From positions 3,576,001 to 3,640,000 of the forward strand of contig NZ_CP085988.1 in assembly GCF_020736365.1 (NCBI RefSeq): DNA of 64,000 nucleotides. Reading direction: 5' to 3'. The stretch is from Clostridium sp. M62/1 (GTDB taxonomy: Bacteria; Bacillota; Clostridia; Lachnospirales; Lachnospiraceae). How positions within the stretch are numbered: position 1 is the stretch's first letter; every line of letters begins with the position of its first letter. Below, piece after piece: positions 53,690 to 64,000 of the stretch. The notes beneath the pieces are model-generated. The model was not told the origin of the DNA. It worked only from the letters and a program-made list of their open reading frames with translations, and made no database searches. A program made the translations under genes and the position numbers.

Positions 53690-53800
53690 CCCGTTTCAGG
53701 CCCTTCGCTTTTTGTTCTGTTTCCTGTTCCTCCTGTTCTTCTTTCTTTTCCTCCTTCTGTTCTTCCTTCTGCTCTTCCTTCTGTTCCATTCTCTGCTTTC
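53690..53800. repeat. Polypyrimidine tract between mglB and argG
   Basis: On the plus strand, about 100 bases are almost only C and T, with repeated TCTGTTCTTCC and TTCCTTCTG units of about 12 bases. It is non-coding. It resembles the tract next to spoIIIAC. Confidence 0.55.
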
Positions 53801-53898
53801 CCCTATCCCTGTACTTTTTCGGCCTCTGAATCGCCTTCAGAATAATGCATATTATTCACTGCACTTTTCTTTTTTTAACCTGGATATGCATTTTTCTC

Positions 53899-53927
53899 TT
53901 GATTTTATTCCTTTTTAGATGTATATT
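53899..53927 (+). promoter_or_regulatory. Probable argG promoter
   Basis: TTGATT (53899-53904) and TATATT (53922-53927) are 17 bases apart. A second TATAAT (53940-53945) has no clear -35. A TGCATATTATTCA element just upstream (53845-53857) resembles one half-site pair of an ArgR box but is one base short. Confidence 0.45.
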
Positions 53928-54059
53928 TATGTTTATTGATATAATATTTATGCAATCCGATACCGGCAGCCTTTCTGCCCGGACTGTATCATCCGTACTG
54001 ATTGCAGTGTCTGCCCTGAGGCAGAAAACATGACGAACATATATGAGGAGGAAACGATT

Positions 54060-55289
54060 ATGAAAGAGAAGGTAATCCTGGCATATTCCGGCGGACTTGA
54101 CACGACCGCTATTATTCCATGGCTCAAAGAACATTTCGATTACGAGGTGATCTGCTGCTGCATCGACTGCGGACAGGGTGAAGAACTCACAGGTCTGGAG
54201 GAGAGGGCAAAGCTGTCCGGAGCGTCAAAGCTCTATATCGAGGACATTGTGGATGACTTCTGTGACAACTATATTGTTCCCTGTGTTCAGGCAGGTGCAG
54301 TCTACGAAAACAAATATCTGCTGGGAACCTCCATGGCCCGCCCCGGCATCGCCAAAAAACTGGTGGAGATTGCGAGAAAGGAAGGAGCCTCTGCCATCTG
54401 TCACGGTGCGACGGGAAAAGGCAATGATCAGATCCGCTTCGAGCTGGGAATCAAAGCCCTGGCCCCGGATCTGAAAATTATTGCCCCCTGGAGAATGACA
54501 GACGTATGGACCATGCAGTCCCGTCAGGATGAAATCGACTACTGCAAGGCCCACGGCATCGACCTTCCCTTCTCCGCAGACTCCAGCTACAGCCGCGACA
54601 GAAATCTCTGGCACATCAGCCACGAAGGATTGGAGCTTGAGGATCCTGCTGCCGAGCCTGACTATGAGCACCTGCTGGTTCTCGGCGTGACACCGGAAAA
54701 AGCTCCTGACGAGCCGGAGTATGTCACTATGACCTTTGAGAAGGGCGTTCCCACCTCCCTCAACGGAAAGGCTATGAAGGTTTCCGATATTATCCGCGGT
54801 TTAAATGAGCTGGGCGGAAAACACGGAATCGGAATCGTCGACATCGTGGAAAACCGGGTAGTGGGCATGAAGTCCCGCGGCGTCTATGAAACACCGGGAG
54901 GCACGATTTTAATGGAGGCCCATGCTCAGCTCGAAGAACTTGTGCTGGATCGGGCTACCATGGAGGTCAAAAAAGATATGGGAAACAAATTCGCTCAGAT
55001 TGTCTATGAAGGAAAGTGGTTCACCCCGCTGCGTGAGGCCATTCAGGCTTTTGTGGAAAAGACGCAGGAGTATGTAACCGGAGAGGTAAAATTCAAGCTG
55101 TACAAGGGCAATATCATCAAGGCCGGAACCACCTCCCCCTACTCTCTCTACAGTGAGTCCCTGGCCTCCTTCACTACAGGCGAACTCTACGACCACCACG
55201 ATGCAGAGGGCTTTATCACTCTGTTCGGACTGCCGCTCAAGGTACGGGCCATGAAGATGGCAGAGCTCGAGGGCCAGAACGGAAAATAA
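54060..55289 (+). CDS. argG: Argininosuccinate synthase
   Basis: The ATG at 54060 with GAGGAGG upstream gives 409 residues; a longer frame from 54030 has no ribosome site. The N-type ATP pyrophosphatase P-loop is in [12 protein letters not shown], aspartate/citrulline motifs are [30 protein letters not shown] and [17 protein letters not shown]. It joins citrulline and aspartate with ATP in arginine synthesis. No argH follows; a strong terminator does, so it is transcribed alone. Confidence 0.97.
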   Translation: MKEKVILAYSGGLDTTAIIPWLKEHFDYEVICCCIDCGQGEELTGLEERAKLSGASKLYIEDIVDDFCDNYIVPCVQAGAVYENKYLLGTSMARPGIAKKLVEIARKEGASAICHGATGKGNDQIRFELGIKALAPDLKIIAPWRMTDVWTMQSRQDEIDYCKAHGIDLPFSADSSYSRDRNLWHISHEGLELEDPAAEPDYEHLLVLGVTPEKAPDEPEYVTMTFEKGVPTSLNGKAMKVSDIIRGLNELGGKHGIGIVDIVENRVVGMKSRGVYETPGGTILMEAHAQLEELVLDRATMEVKKDMGNKFAQIVYEGKWFTPLREAIQAFVEKTQEYVTGEVKFKLYKGNIIKAGTTSPYSLYSESLASFTTGELYDHHDAEGFITLFGLPLKVRAMKMAELEGQNGK

Positions 55290-55312
55290 AATAAAAAAAT
55301 ACAGGAAACAGA

Positions 55313-55367
55313 AAAGCCAGAGGGAGCATACAGAGTCATTCTGTACCGTTCCCTCCGGCTTTTTTTC
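55313..55367 (+). terminator. argG terminator
   Basis: AAAGCCaGAGGGA pairs with TCCCTCcGGCTTT around an inner TACAGA/CTGTA hairpin and is followed by TTTTTCTTT. Confidence 0.9.
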
Positions 55368-55448
55368 TTTCATTCCCCCCGTTTTTTCAACGGTGATTCT
55401 CTCCACCTGCCCAGATCACAGGATCTTATCAGGATCTTATTAGAAACC

Positions 55449-57158
55449 TTAACAGAACCTGTACCTGCGTATCACCACCTGGATATTTCTGCTGCCGTTG
55501 TATTCATTGATTTCAGGGTAATATACGATGTCGAGCATTCTCCGCCCATTTCGCTCTTCCTCGAAGGCCAGGCCGTCTGTAAACAGCATTCCGTCCATGG
55601 CCCGTCCTCCCTGCCCTTCCAGAACCATTTTTACCACATTCTTATTTTTCCCGATTACCCGGCAGCTCCTGATTCTAACCCCTTTCTGGGCAAACAGGGG
55701 CTTTTCATTTCCCTGGCCAAAGGGCTCCAGAATTTTAAGCTCCTCCACCAGTCTCTCCTTTATGTAGTCAATGGGCATCGGCACGTCGATCCACACCTTT
55801 GCCTTAAAATCCTCCTCTGTCAGGCCGGAATTTTCATTCAGAGCCTTCCGGAACGGCTCGATGTTTTCTTCCAGAAGCGAGAGCCCGGCTGCCATCGGAT
55901 GCCCTCCGAACTTGAGAAGAAGCTCCTTAACCTCAGACAGCTTTTTAAACATGTGGTAAGCCTCTATGGAGCGTCCGGAGCCCTTCACAGCCTCCTCTCC
56001 TCTGGTCAGCACGAGCGCCGGCTTCTGGCAGTATTCCCTGAGCCTTCCCGCGATAATTCCGGCCAGAGATTCGTGGCATTCCGGCAGGAATACAACCAGA
56101 ACCTTGTCATCCCTGTACCGGGTGTCAGCCAAAAGCTTTGCCTCTGCCGTCCACTGCTCTGTCATATCCTTCCTCATATCGTTTAAGCTCTTAAGCTCCT
56201 GAGCCAGGGCTTCCGCCTCGTCTTCCGTTTCCGCGAGAAGCATGGACAGGGCCAGCTTTGCCGTCTGAAGTCTGCCTCCGGCATTCAGGCAGGGACCGAT
56301 GACGAATCCGATGTGGTAGGCCGTTATTGTACTCAAATCGAGATTGTTCTTTTCCGCCAGCTTTTTAAGCCCCAGATTCTTCGTTTCTGCCATCCTGCGG
56401 AGCCCGTATTTGACAATGATTCTGTTTTCATCCTGGAGCCTCATCACATCTCCCACTGTTGCAATGGCTGCAAATTCCAGCATGTCCAGCCATTCCTCCC
56501 GCGCAATCCCGTATTCCTCATAGAGAGCCTCCACCAGCTTGTATGCCACCACGGCCCCGCAGATTTCCGGAAATGGATATCTGCAGTCTCTCTGTTTCGG
56601 ATTTACGACAGCGTCAGCCGGCGGAATCACCTCCGCCTCTGCGTCGAGGGGAACCTCGTGGTGATCGGTCACAATCACAGTCATGCCGAACTCTTTGGCA
56701 AGGCTGATCTGTGAAAAGGCCGATATCCCATTGTCGCAGGTCAGAATTGTGTCGATCCCATCCTCATGGGCCTCCCTGATAATGGATTCATTGATTCCAT
56801 ATCCATCCTTAATGCGGTCAGGGATCGCATAATCTGCCTCTGCGCCAAGGCGCCTGAGCGCTGTATACAGAATATAGGTAGAGCAGACGCCGTCAATATC
56901 GTAGTCTCCCACTATCCGAATCCGCTTTCCCGCTGTAATTTTCTGCCTCAAAATTTCTACAGCCGGTTTCATATCCTTCAAAAGCCACGGGGAATACAGG
57001 CCGTCCAGATTTCCATACAGATACCGCTCTATATTCTCCATCCCCTCGATTCCGCGGTTTCTGATCACTCTGGCGGTCACCGGATCGATTCCAAACCGCT
57101 CGGCAATCACCCCAAAATCAGCCCGTTTCGTCTGAAGCATCCAAATTTCCTCTGCCAT
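55449..57158 (-). CDS. recJ: Single-stranded-DNA-specific exonuclease RecJ
   Basis: This 569-residue enzyme is the standard RecJ length. DHH-family motifs are present: VGDYDIDGVCST (motif I/II), TCDNGISA, VTDHHEVPL (III), then HESLAGIIAGRLRE and GGHPMAAGLSL of the DHHA1 domain, then an OB-like domain (about 455-565). It degrades single-stranded DNA 5' to 3' in RecF-pathway recombination and mismatch repair. The ATG at 57158 has GGAGAG upstream. Confidence 0.95.
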   Translation of the reverse strand: MAEEIWMLQTKRADFGVIAERFGIDPVTARVIRNRGIEGMENIERYLYGNLDGLYSPWLLKDMKPAVEILRQKITAGKRIRIVGDYDIDGVCSTYILYTALRRLGAEADYAIPDRIKDGYGINESIIREAHEDGIDTILTCDNGISAFSQISLAKEFGMTVIVTDHHEVPLDAEAEVIPPADAVVNPKQRDCRYPFPEICGAVVAYKLVEALYEEYGIAREEWLDMLEFAAIATVGDVMRLQDENRIIVKYGLRRMAETKNLGLKKLAEKNNLDLSTITAYHIGFVIGPCLNAGGRLQTAKLALSMLLAETEDEAEALAQELKSLNDMRKDMTEQWTAEAKLLADTRYRDDKVLVVFLPECHESLAGIIAGRLREYCQKPALVLTRGEEAVKGSGRSIEAYHMFKKLSEVKELLLKFGGHPMAAGLSLLEENIEPFRKALNENSGLTEEDFKAKVWIDVPMPIDYIKERLVEELKILEPFGQGNEKPLFAQKGVRIRSCRVIGKNKNVVKMVLEGQGGRAMDGMLFTDGLAFEEERNGRRMLDIVYYPEINEYNGSRNIQVVIRRYRFC

Positions 57159-57257
57159 CCCTGCTCTCCTCTCTGTATCTTTGGCAGCTGCGCCTGCTCA
57201 AATCGCAATAAATCCCTCTCAGAATCACAGACCTCTTTGCCTGCCGCAAGCCGGCTT

Positions 57258-57851
57258 TTACCCGAGCCGTCTTCCGTTCTCCCTGAGCCACCTTCTTCTC
57301 TCCCTGCAGTCAGGAAGGACATTTTCTACAATGTCCCAGAAACGCCTGGAATGATTCATCTCCTTCCGGTGAGCCAGCTCATGCACCACCACATAGTCGA
57401 GAATCTCCGGCGGCGCCAGACAGAGCCTCCAGTTAAAGTTTAAGTTTCCTCTGGCGCTGCAGCTTCCCCACCGCGTCTTCTGATCTCTGATGCACACCCG
57501 GCCATAGGAAACACCCATCTGTTCGGAGAAATACGCCAGGCGCTGTTCCAGAACAGGGCGGAGCTGATTCTTGAAATGCTCTATCTCCCGGTCTGAGTAT
57601 GCCGGTCTCTGAGCTTCCAGCTGAAGGGCCCTCTCTCTGTTTTCGAGAATCCACTCCTGATTTCTTCCTGCAAATTCCATGGCCCGCTCCACGCTGACCT
57701 GCCTGGGGACACGGATTACCACCTGCCCGTCCGGCTTTACCTGAAGGGCCATGGTGCGCCTGTCCGACCGCACCACAAGACAGGGGATTCTGTCTTCGCC
57801 CTCCTTACCAGGGATTCTTCTCGATGTACTGGTAATCTGCAAAAACTGCAT
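57258..57851 (-). CDS. YgjP/WLM-like M48-type zinc metalloprotease
   Basis: The C-terminal part carries the zinc-protease motif HELAHRKEMNHS with the downstream Trp-rich helix SRRFWDIVENVLPD, and the family segment CIRDQKTRWGSCSARGNLNFNW. This is the DUF45/YgjP type (about 230 residues). The start is unclear: the AAGGAGG at about 57800-57806 belongs to the stop region of the upstream gene and no ATG lies at a good distance, so ATG 57851 (inside the upstream gene) or GTG 57776 are options. The substrate is unknown. Confidence 0.8.
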   Translation of the reverse strand: MQFLQITSTSRRIPGKEGEDRIPCLVVRSDRRTMALQVKPDGQVVIRVPRQVSVERAMEFAGRNQEWILENRERALQLEAQRPAYSDREIEHFKNQLRPVLEQRLAYFSEQMGVSYGRVCIRDQKTRWGSCSARGNLNFNWRLCLAPPEILDYVVVHELAHRKEMNHSRRFWDIVENVLPDCRERRRWLRENGRRLG

Positions 57852-58113
57852 ACATTCTGTCTTCTTTAAATTCGACTGTCTGCGCAGCACGCTCCATCAC
57901 ACCTTCCATTTCTTTCTCGAACTTAAATAAAGGTGAGTCCGTCTCCGGCCTCAAAATCTCCACGCACACATTTTCTTCCAGCCCAAGGAGCTCTGCATAC
58001 AGCTCATCCATGCTTCCCTCGAACTCCTCCGGAAAACAGAGTTCTTTTTTCAGAAAATCAAAAACCTCTGATTCACTCTGCATCTCCTTCATATTCACTG
58101 CAACAATCCGCAT
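57805..58113 (-). CDS. Barstar-like protein (barnase-inhibitor family)
   Basis: The ATG at 58113, with GGAAGG upstream, gives 102 residues. It matches the barstar fold: RIVAVNMKEMQSESEVFDFLKKELCFPEE, quoted in part as SEVFDFLKKEL, followed by NLDELY-like SMDELYAELLGL. Barstars bind and block barnase-type ribonucleases. No barnase toxin is seen nearby, so it may be a solitary immunity protein or a regulator. The stop region overlaps the next gene's possible start. Confidence 0.85.
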   Translation of the reverse strand: MRIVAVNMKEMQSESEVFDFLKKELCFPEEFEGSMDELYAELLGLEENVCVEILRPETDSPLFKFEKEMEGVMERAAQTVEFKEDRMYAVFADYQYIEKNPW

Positions 58114-58359
58114 CTTTCTGTCCTTCCTTTCTATCTCAAACTGCTTTCTTACAGGTGGTTTCCCAATTAACAGCTCTCCTGTCAGCCGGGCATAATGCAT
58201 CGTTCTTTCTGTCAGCCAGACATACATGCATCGTTCTCATATGAATCAGTTTTATTTATATAAATCACCTTCGTATTCATCAGCTTTGCATGCATCGGCT
58301 TCGTATGTCCCATTCTGCTTTCTGATTTGAGACCAGAATAACGAAGAGCGTCTGTTCAT

Positions 58360-59070
58360 GCAATAATTATCCACCCGCATAGCGGGTGGTTTTTCCTTTT
58401 CGGGCATAGCCCTAATACCACTAGCTACGCACAAGTGCGTCTTTTTTTTGGCCTGCCAGCCACGCGTGGGGTTACTTGCTACCCGTAAACGGGTCACGCG
58501 GATCGAATAGACTTAACTGATCCATTTCCTGATCTTGTTTTAGCTGGTTGGCTATATATTTTTTTATTGCTACTGTGTCTTTTCCTACTGTATCGACATA
58601 GTATCCCTTACACCAAAACTCGCGGTTTCGGTATGCGAACTTCATATTTCCAAATCTCTGAAATATCATTAAACTGCTTTTCCCTTTTAAATATCCCATA
58701 AATCCCGAAACGCTCATTTTGGGTGGGATACTAAGCAGTAAATGTACATGATCTGGGCATATTTCTCCTTCTATGATTTCTACTCCCTTCCATTGACATA
58801 ACGTCCTAATAATGTCCCTTATTGCTCTCTCTTTTCGTTAAAGAATACTTTCTCCGATATTTGGGGGCAAATACCACGTGATATTTGCAATTCCATTTTG
58901 TATGTGCTAAACTTTTTACGTCTGTATTTTGTTCTGACATGATACAGTCCTCCTAATGTGTTTTTATTTACGTAACTGGCAGGTCACGTTTTTATTATAC
59001 ACATTAGGAGTTTTTTTGTCTGAATACATCGCTAAAGCTCCTATAGAACCACGCGACTATCGCGTGGTTT
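58360..59070 (-). mobile_element. IS200/IS605-family element, tnpA frameshifted
   Basis: The element is bounded by two imperfect palindromes near its ends: CCACCCGCatagCGGGTGG (58371-58389) and CCACGCGactatCGCGTGG (59049-59067), as expected for the hairpins recognised by IS200-type TnpA. A second hairpin (ACGCACaaGTGCGT, followed by a T-run) lies just inside the left end. The element has inserted between the barstar gene and tRNA-Arg. Exact ends were not determined. Confidence 0.75.
58472..58940 (-). pseudogene. tnpA: IS200-type transposase TnpA, one frameshift
   Basis: An ATG at 58940 with AGGAGG begins SEQNTDVKSLAHTKWNCKYH (the HUH/Y1 fold start) and reaches KYRRKYS. At the purine run near 58830 the frame changes: the shifted frame continues IRDIIRTLC, KGVEIIEGEICPDHVHLLLS (with the HUH histidines), then GFMGYLKGKSSLMIFQR and FWCKGYYVDTVGK (catalytic Tyr) to the stop at 58472. 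Only one frameshift separates it from a full 155-residue enzyme. Confidence 0.85.
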
Positions 59071-59115
59071 TCCTGATACAAAAAAGGCACCTATCCGAAG
59101 ATAGATGCCTCTGTC

Positions 59116-59189
59116 CGTGCGTGAGAAGATTCGAACTCCCGACACCTTGGTCCGTAGCCAAGTGCTCTATCCAGCTGAGCTACACGCAC
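59116..59189 (-). tRNA. tRNA-Arg(ACG)
   Basis: Cloverleaf on the minus strand with the acceptor GTGCGTG/CACGCAC and anticodon loop CTACGGA. The CCA is not encoded. Confidence 0.95.
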
Positions 59190-59335
59190 ATCTGTTAGTG
59201 ATTTGTTTCCCTAACAACGAATGTTATTCTACACCAGTTTTTTCAAATTGTCAACAACTATTTGAAAAATTTTTTATTCTCTGATCGATTCATCATATCC
59301 TGAAAAGGCACACTGCCATTGAGAACCGGAAGCCT

Positions 59336-60145
59336 TTACGTCAATCCGATTTTGTAGACCGGATATTCCCGCTCAAACCTGTACCCGAGGCGTCTGGCCA
59401 GATGGGCGGAAATTTCATTGTCCGCATCCCAGCTTGGATAGAGTCCTCTTTCCAGACACTTTAAAATCAGCGCAGCCCCACAGCTGGATGCCAGCCCTCT
59501 GTTCCTGTAATCTTTTCTTGTATCGATCTGTATTTCGATCCCCCCGGAATAGACAGTATATGAAGAAGCTCCTGCCACCAGTTCTCCCTTATACCGCACA
59601 GCCACTCCTATTCCTCTGTTTTTGTAATCCCTGTATCCCTTAAACTGTCCGCCCCAGTCGCATGCCCATGGCAGCCCGGCCGCCTCCCTGAAGGTCCTCT
59701 CCCCTATCTCCTCTATAGAGAATCCTTCCTCCAGTCTCGTTGCCATTTTTACCAGCTCTTCTATGGAAAAACAGTTTCTGTCCTTTTGAAAGGCATATCG
59801 GACCCGCCTGACCGCCCTGTCTCCATAAATCCGTTCGATCAGAAGCTCCCAGTCCCTATTCTGAGGAACCAGTATCTTAAAGCCTGCCTCATAGATATCT
59901 TTACTGTGGAGAACTAATTCTTCGCTCGCCTCCCCGCCATAAAAGCAAAAATCGGCAATATCCAGCTTAGCAGAGGCTATGTAAGGCTTTTCTCCAAGGC
60001 TCTTTCTCTTCCTTTCTTCGTGTCTCAAAACAGCATAGGCCCTTCCCATTTCCCCCTCCAGGCAGGACCATATCATGGTATCATCCCATCCCCAAAACAG
60101 ATCGGCTGCTCTTTTCAGCCCGTTTCCTTTCAGCTCTGTCACCAT
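59336..60145 (-). CDS. GNAT-family N-acetyltransferase, ZmaR-like
   Basis: This 269-residue protein has its GNAT domain in the C-terminal half: GELVAGASSYTVYSGGIEIQID, quoted in part, then TRKDYRNRGLASSCGAALI (acetyl-CoA loop) and the C-terminal DADNEISAHLARRLGYRFE strand that marks the zwittermicin-resistance/GNAT_acetyltr_2 group. The first half is a divergent GNAT-like domain. The substrate is unknown. It lies between two tRNA clusters. Confidence 0.88.
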   Translation of the reverse strand: MVTELKGNGLKRAADLFWGWDDTMIWSCLEGEMGRAYAVLRHEERKRKSLGEKPYIASAKLDIADFCFYGGEASEELVLHSKDIYEAGFKILVPQNRDWELLIERIYGDRAVRRVRYAFQKDRNCFSIEELVKMATRLEEGFSIEEIGERTFREAAGLPWACDWGGQFKGYRDYKNRGIGVAVRYKGELVAGASSYTVYSGGIEIQIDTRKDYRNRGLASSCGAALILKCLERGLYPSWDADNEISAHLARRLGYRFEREYPVYKIGLT

Positions 60146-60229
60146 TTGAACTTCTCCTCAACATTCATCTGCGTCTCAAGTATACAAAAAAAGCCTCAAA
60201 TGCATCTCTGCACTTGAAGCTCTCTGTCG

Positions 60230-60315
60230 TGCCGCAGACCGGAATCGAACCGGTACGAAGTTTAACCCTCGCAGGATTTTAAGTCCTGTGCGTCTGCCAG
60301 TTCCGCCACTGCGGC
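60230..60315 (-). tRNA. tRNA-Leu(TAA)
   Basis: Class II tRNA with a long variable arm; acceptor GCCGCAG/CTGCGGC, anticodon loop CTTAAAA. First of seven clustered tRNAs that lead up to the 23S gene. Confidence 0.95.
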
Positions 60316-60345
60316 TTTTCCCACATCTGTTTCTTTACAGATGAA

Positions 60346-60418
60346 TGGTGCCTATAGGGCTCGAACCTATGACCCTCTGCTTGTAAGGCAGATGCTCTCC
60401 CAGCTGAGCTAAGACCCC
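60346..60418 (-). tRNA. tRNA-Val(TAC)
   Basis: Normal arms with anticodon loop CTTACAA. The acceptor 5' strand GGGGTCT faces AGGCACC, leaving one G-A mismatch at the third pair (3-70). Confidence 0.9.
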
Positions 60419-60446
60419 AGATAAATAATATTTGGTTTTCACCAAG

Positions 60447-60520
60447 CGACCCGGATGGGACTCGAACCCACGACCTCCGCCGTGACAGGGCGGCGCTCTA
60501 ACCAACTGAGCCACCGGGCC
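60447..60520 (-). tRNA. tRNA-Asp(GTC)
   Basis: Anticodon loop CTGTCAC within a GCCGC-type stem; acceptor GGCCCGG with CCGGGTC. Confidence 0.95.
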
Positions 60521-60574
60521 AGATCTTCAGTATTTTTGTTTTACACTTATTTGTTTTCTTTAGTTCAGTGTCAG

Positions 60575-60648
60575 TGGACCTTCGGGGACTCGAACCCAGG
60601 ACCGACCGGTTATGAGCCGGTTGCTCTAACCAACTGAGCTAAAGGTCC
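60575..60648 (-). tRNA. tRNA-Met(CAT), elongator type
   Basis: Acceptor GGACCTT with AAGGTCC, anticodon loop CTCATAA. The paired first acceptor position argues against an initiator; a lysidine-modified Ile tRNA cannot be fully excluded. Confidence 0.9.
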
Positions 60649-60657
60649 AAATAAAAG

Positions 60658-60730
60658 AGCCGATGATCGGACTCGAACCGATAACCTGCTGATTACAAAT
60701 CAGCTGCTCTGCCAATTGAGCCACATCGGC
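60658..60730 (-). tRNA. tRNA-Thr(TGT)
   Basis: Acceptor GCCGATG with CATCGGC and anticodon loop TTTGTAA. Confidence 0.95.
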
Positions 60731-60738
60731 ACATTTAA

Positions 60739-60810
60739 TGACCCCAACGAGATTCGAACTCGTGTTACCGCCGTGAAAGGGCGATGTCTTAACCGCTTGA
60801 CCATGGGGCC
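60739..60810 (-). tRNA. tRNA-Glu(TTC)
   Basis: Acceptor GGCCCCA facing TGGGGTC (one G-T pair) and anticodon loop CTTTCAC. Confidence 0.95.
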
Positions 60811-60902
60811 TTATCTAACTCCACAGCTTCCACTGTTTCGCTCCTAACATCTCGTAAATTTCGCTCACGCTCATCTACTTCGAATCATCAATAGGTATCA
60901 AA

Positions 60903-60975
60903 CTCCCCCTGTTGGACTCGAACCAACGACACTGCGGTTAACAGCCGCATGCTCTACCGACTGAGCTAAGGAGGA
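60903..60975 (-). tRNA. tRNA-Asn(GTT)
   Basis: Acceptor TCCTCCT with AGGGGGA and anticodon loop CTGTTAA. It is the tRNA nearest the 3' end of the 23S gene, 120 bases away. Confidence 0.95.
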
Positions 60976-61096
60976 TTACTTCCCCCGGATTCTTTCTCTC
61001 CGGTATCTGGGGTATTCATACATACCCTCAAAACCACACATTGAACTTCCGCTTTTCCTTCTTCTTCCTACCTTCCATCCTTCCTACCCAACCTCT

Positions 61097-63981
<2,885 letters not shown>

Positions 63982-64000
63982 AGTTGACTTCCTCCGCGGG
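63982..64000 (-). other. Start of the 16S-23S internal spacer
   Basis: Only 19 bases lie beyond the 23S 5' end. They are part of the rRNA transcript; 16S would lie outside the window. Confidence 0.7.

Noticed and set aside
58956..59198. 80-codon plus-strand frame next to tRNA-Arg
   Set aside because: It runs through the IS200 end and the tRNA gene and has no ribosome site.

Overview
The window looks like a chromosomal segment of an anaerobic, spore-forming Clostridia, most likely family Lachnospiraceae. This is inferred from the spoIIIA and spoIVB sporulation genes, strong Gram-positive AGGAGG ribosome sites, a cyclic-di-AMP riboswitch ahead of an osmolyte transporter, AzlCD, an mgl galactose transporter, and tRNA/23S gene order. 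No species is claimed. Most genes are ordinary housekeeping or transport genes, packed on the minus strand, broken up by small islands of defence genes and mobile DNA.

Left island (1-10 kb). A partial Cys-rich small gene and an Mrr-type restriction endonuclease are followed by a decayed IS3-family transposase. Next comes the outstanding feature of the window, a single 2,557-residue protein (2212..9885, +). It carries a DnaG-type CHC2 zinc finger, a TOPRIM domain, a reverse transcriptase with an intact YVDD centre, about 1,000 residues of unassigned sequence, a Pro/Glu-rich linker, and a C-terminal nitrilase (C-N hydrolase) domain with a visible Glu-Lys-Cys triad. RT-nitrilase fusions are known as defence-associated reverse transcriptases (DRT type 1). 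The added primase-like front end makes this a candidate for an undescribed anti-phage system that primes, copies and signals in one chain.

Core (10-27 kb). This part holds ribosomal protein L25, spoIVB, a shortened spoIIIA operon (AA, AB and AC only, with AD-AH absent here and a purine minisatellite in their place), rsmH, rarA, a MerR regulator with a classical 19-bp-spacer operator in front of a MATE exporter, recQ, dus, a cluster of extragenic palindromes, and an opuC-type betaine transporter under a c-di-AMP riboswitch.

Middle (27-47 kb). Here are a DUF4272 gene, an HsdM remnant with an intact XRE regulator, a truncated FeoA-like gene coupled to an Fe-S aldo/keto reductase, a transglutaminase-like protein, acetyltransferases, a second MATE pump, an SGNH hydrolase, a DUF4062 protein (possible defence effector), rlmH, an acyltransferase plus esterase pair, an orphan OmpR-type regulator behind comEA, a small DMT transporter whose ribosome site lies in a terminator-like hairpin, a SIMPL lipoprotein, folD and azlCD.

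Right (47-64 kb). An IS110-family element has a structured leader that looks like a bridge RNA. It is followed by the mglBAC operon (MglC has an unusual coiled-coil N-terminus), argG, recJ, a YgjP-like metalloprotease, a barstar-like gene, a frameshifted IS200 element, eight tRNA genes and a complete 23S rRNA on the minus strand that ends at the window edge.
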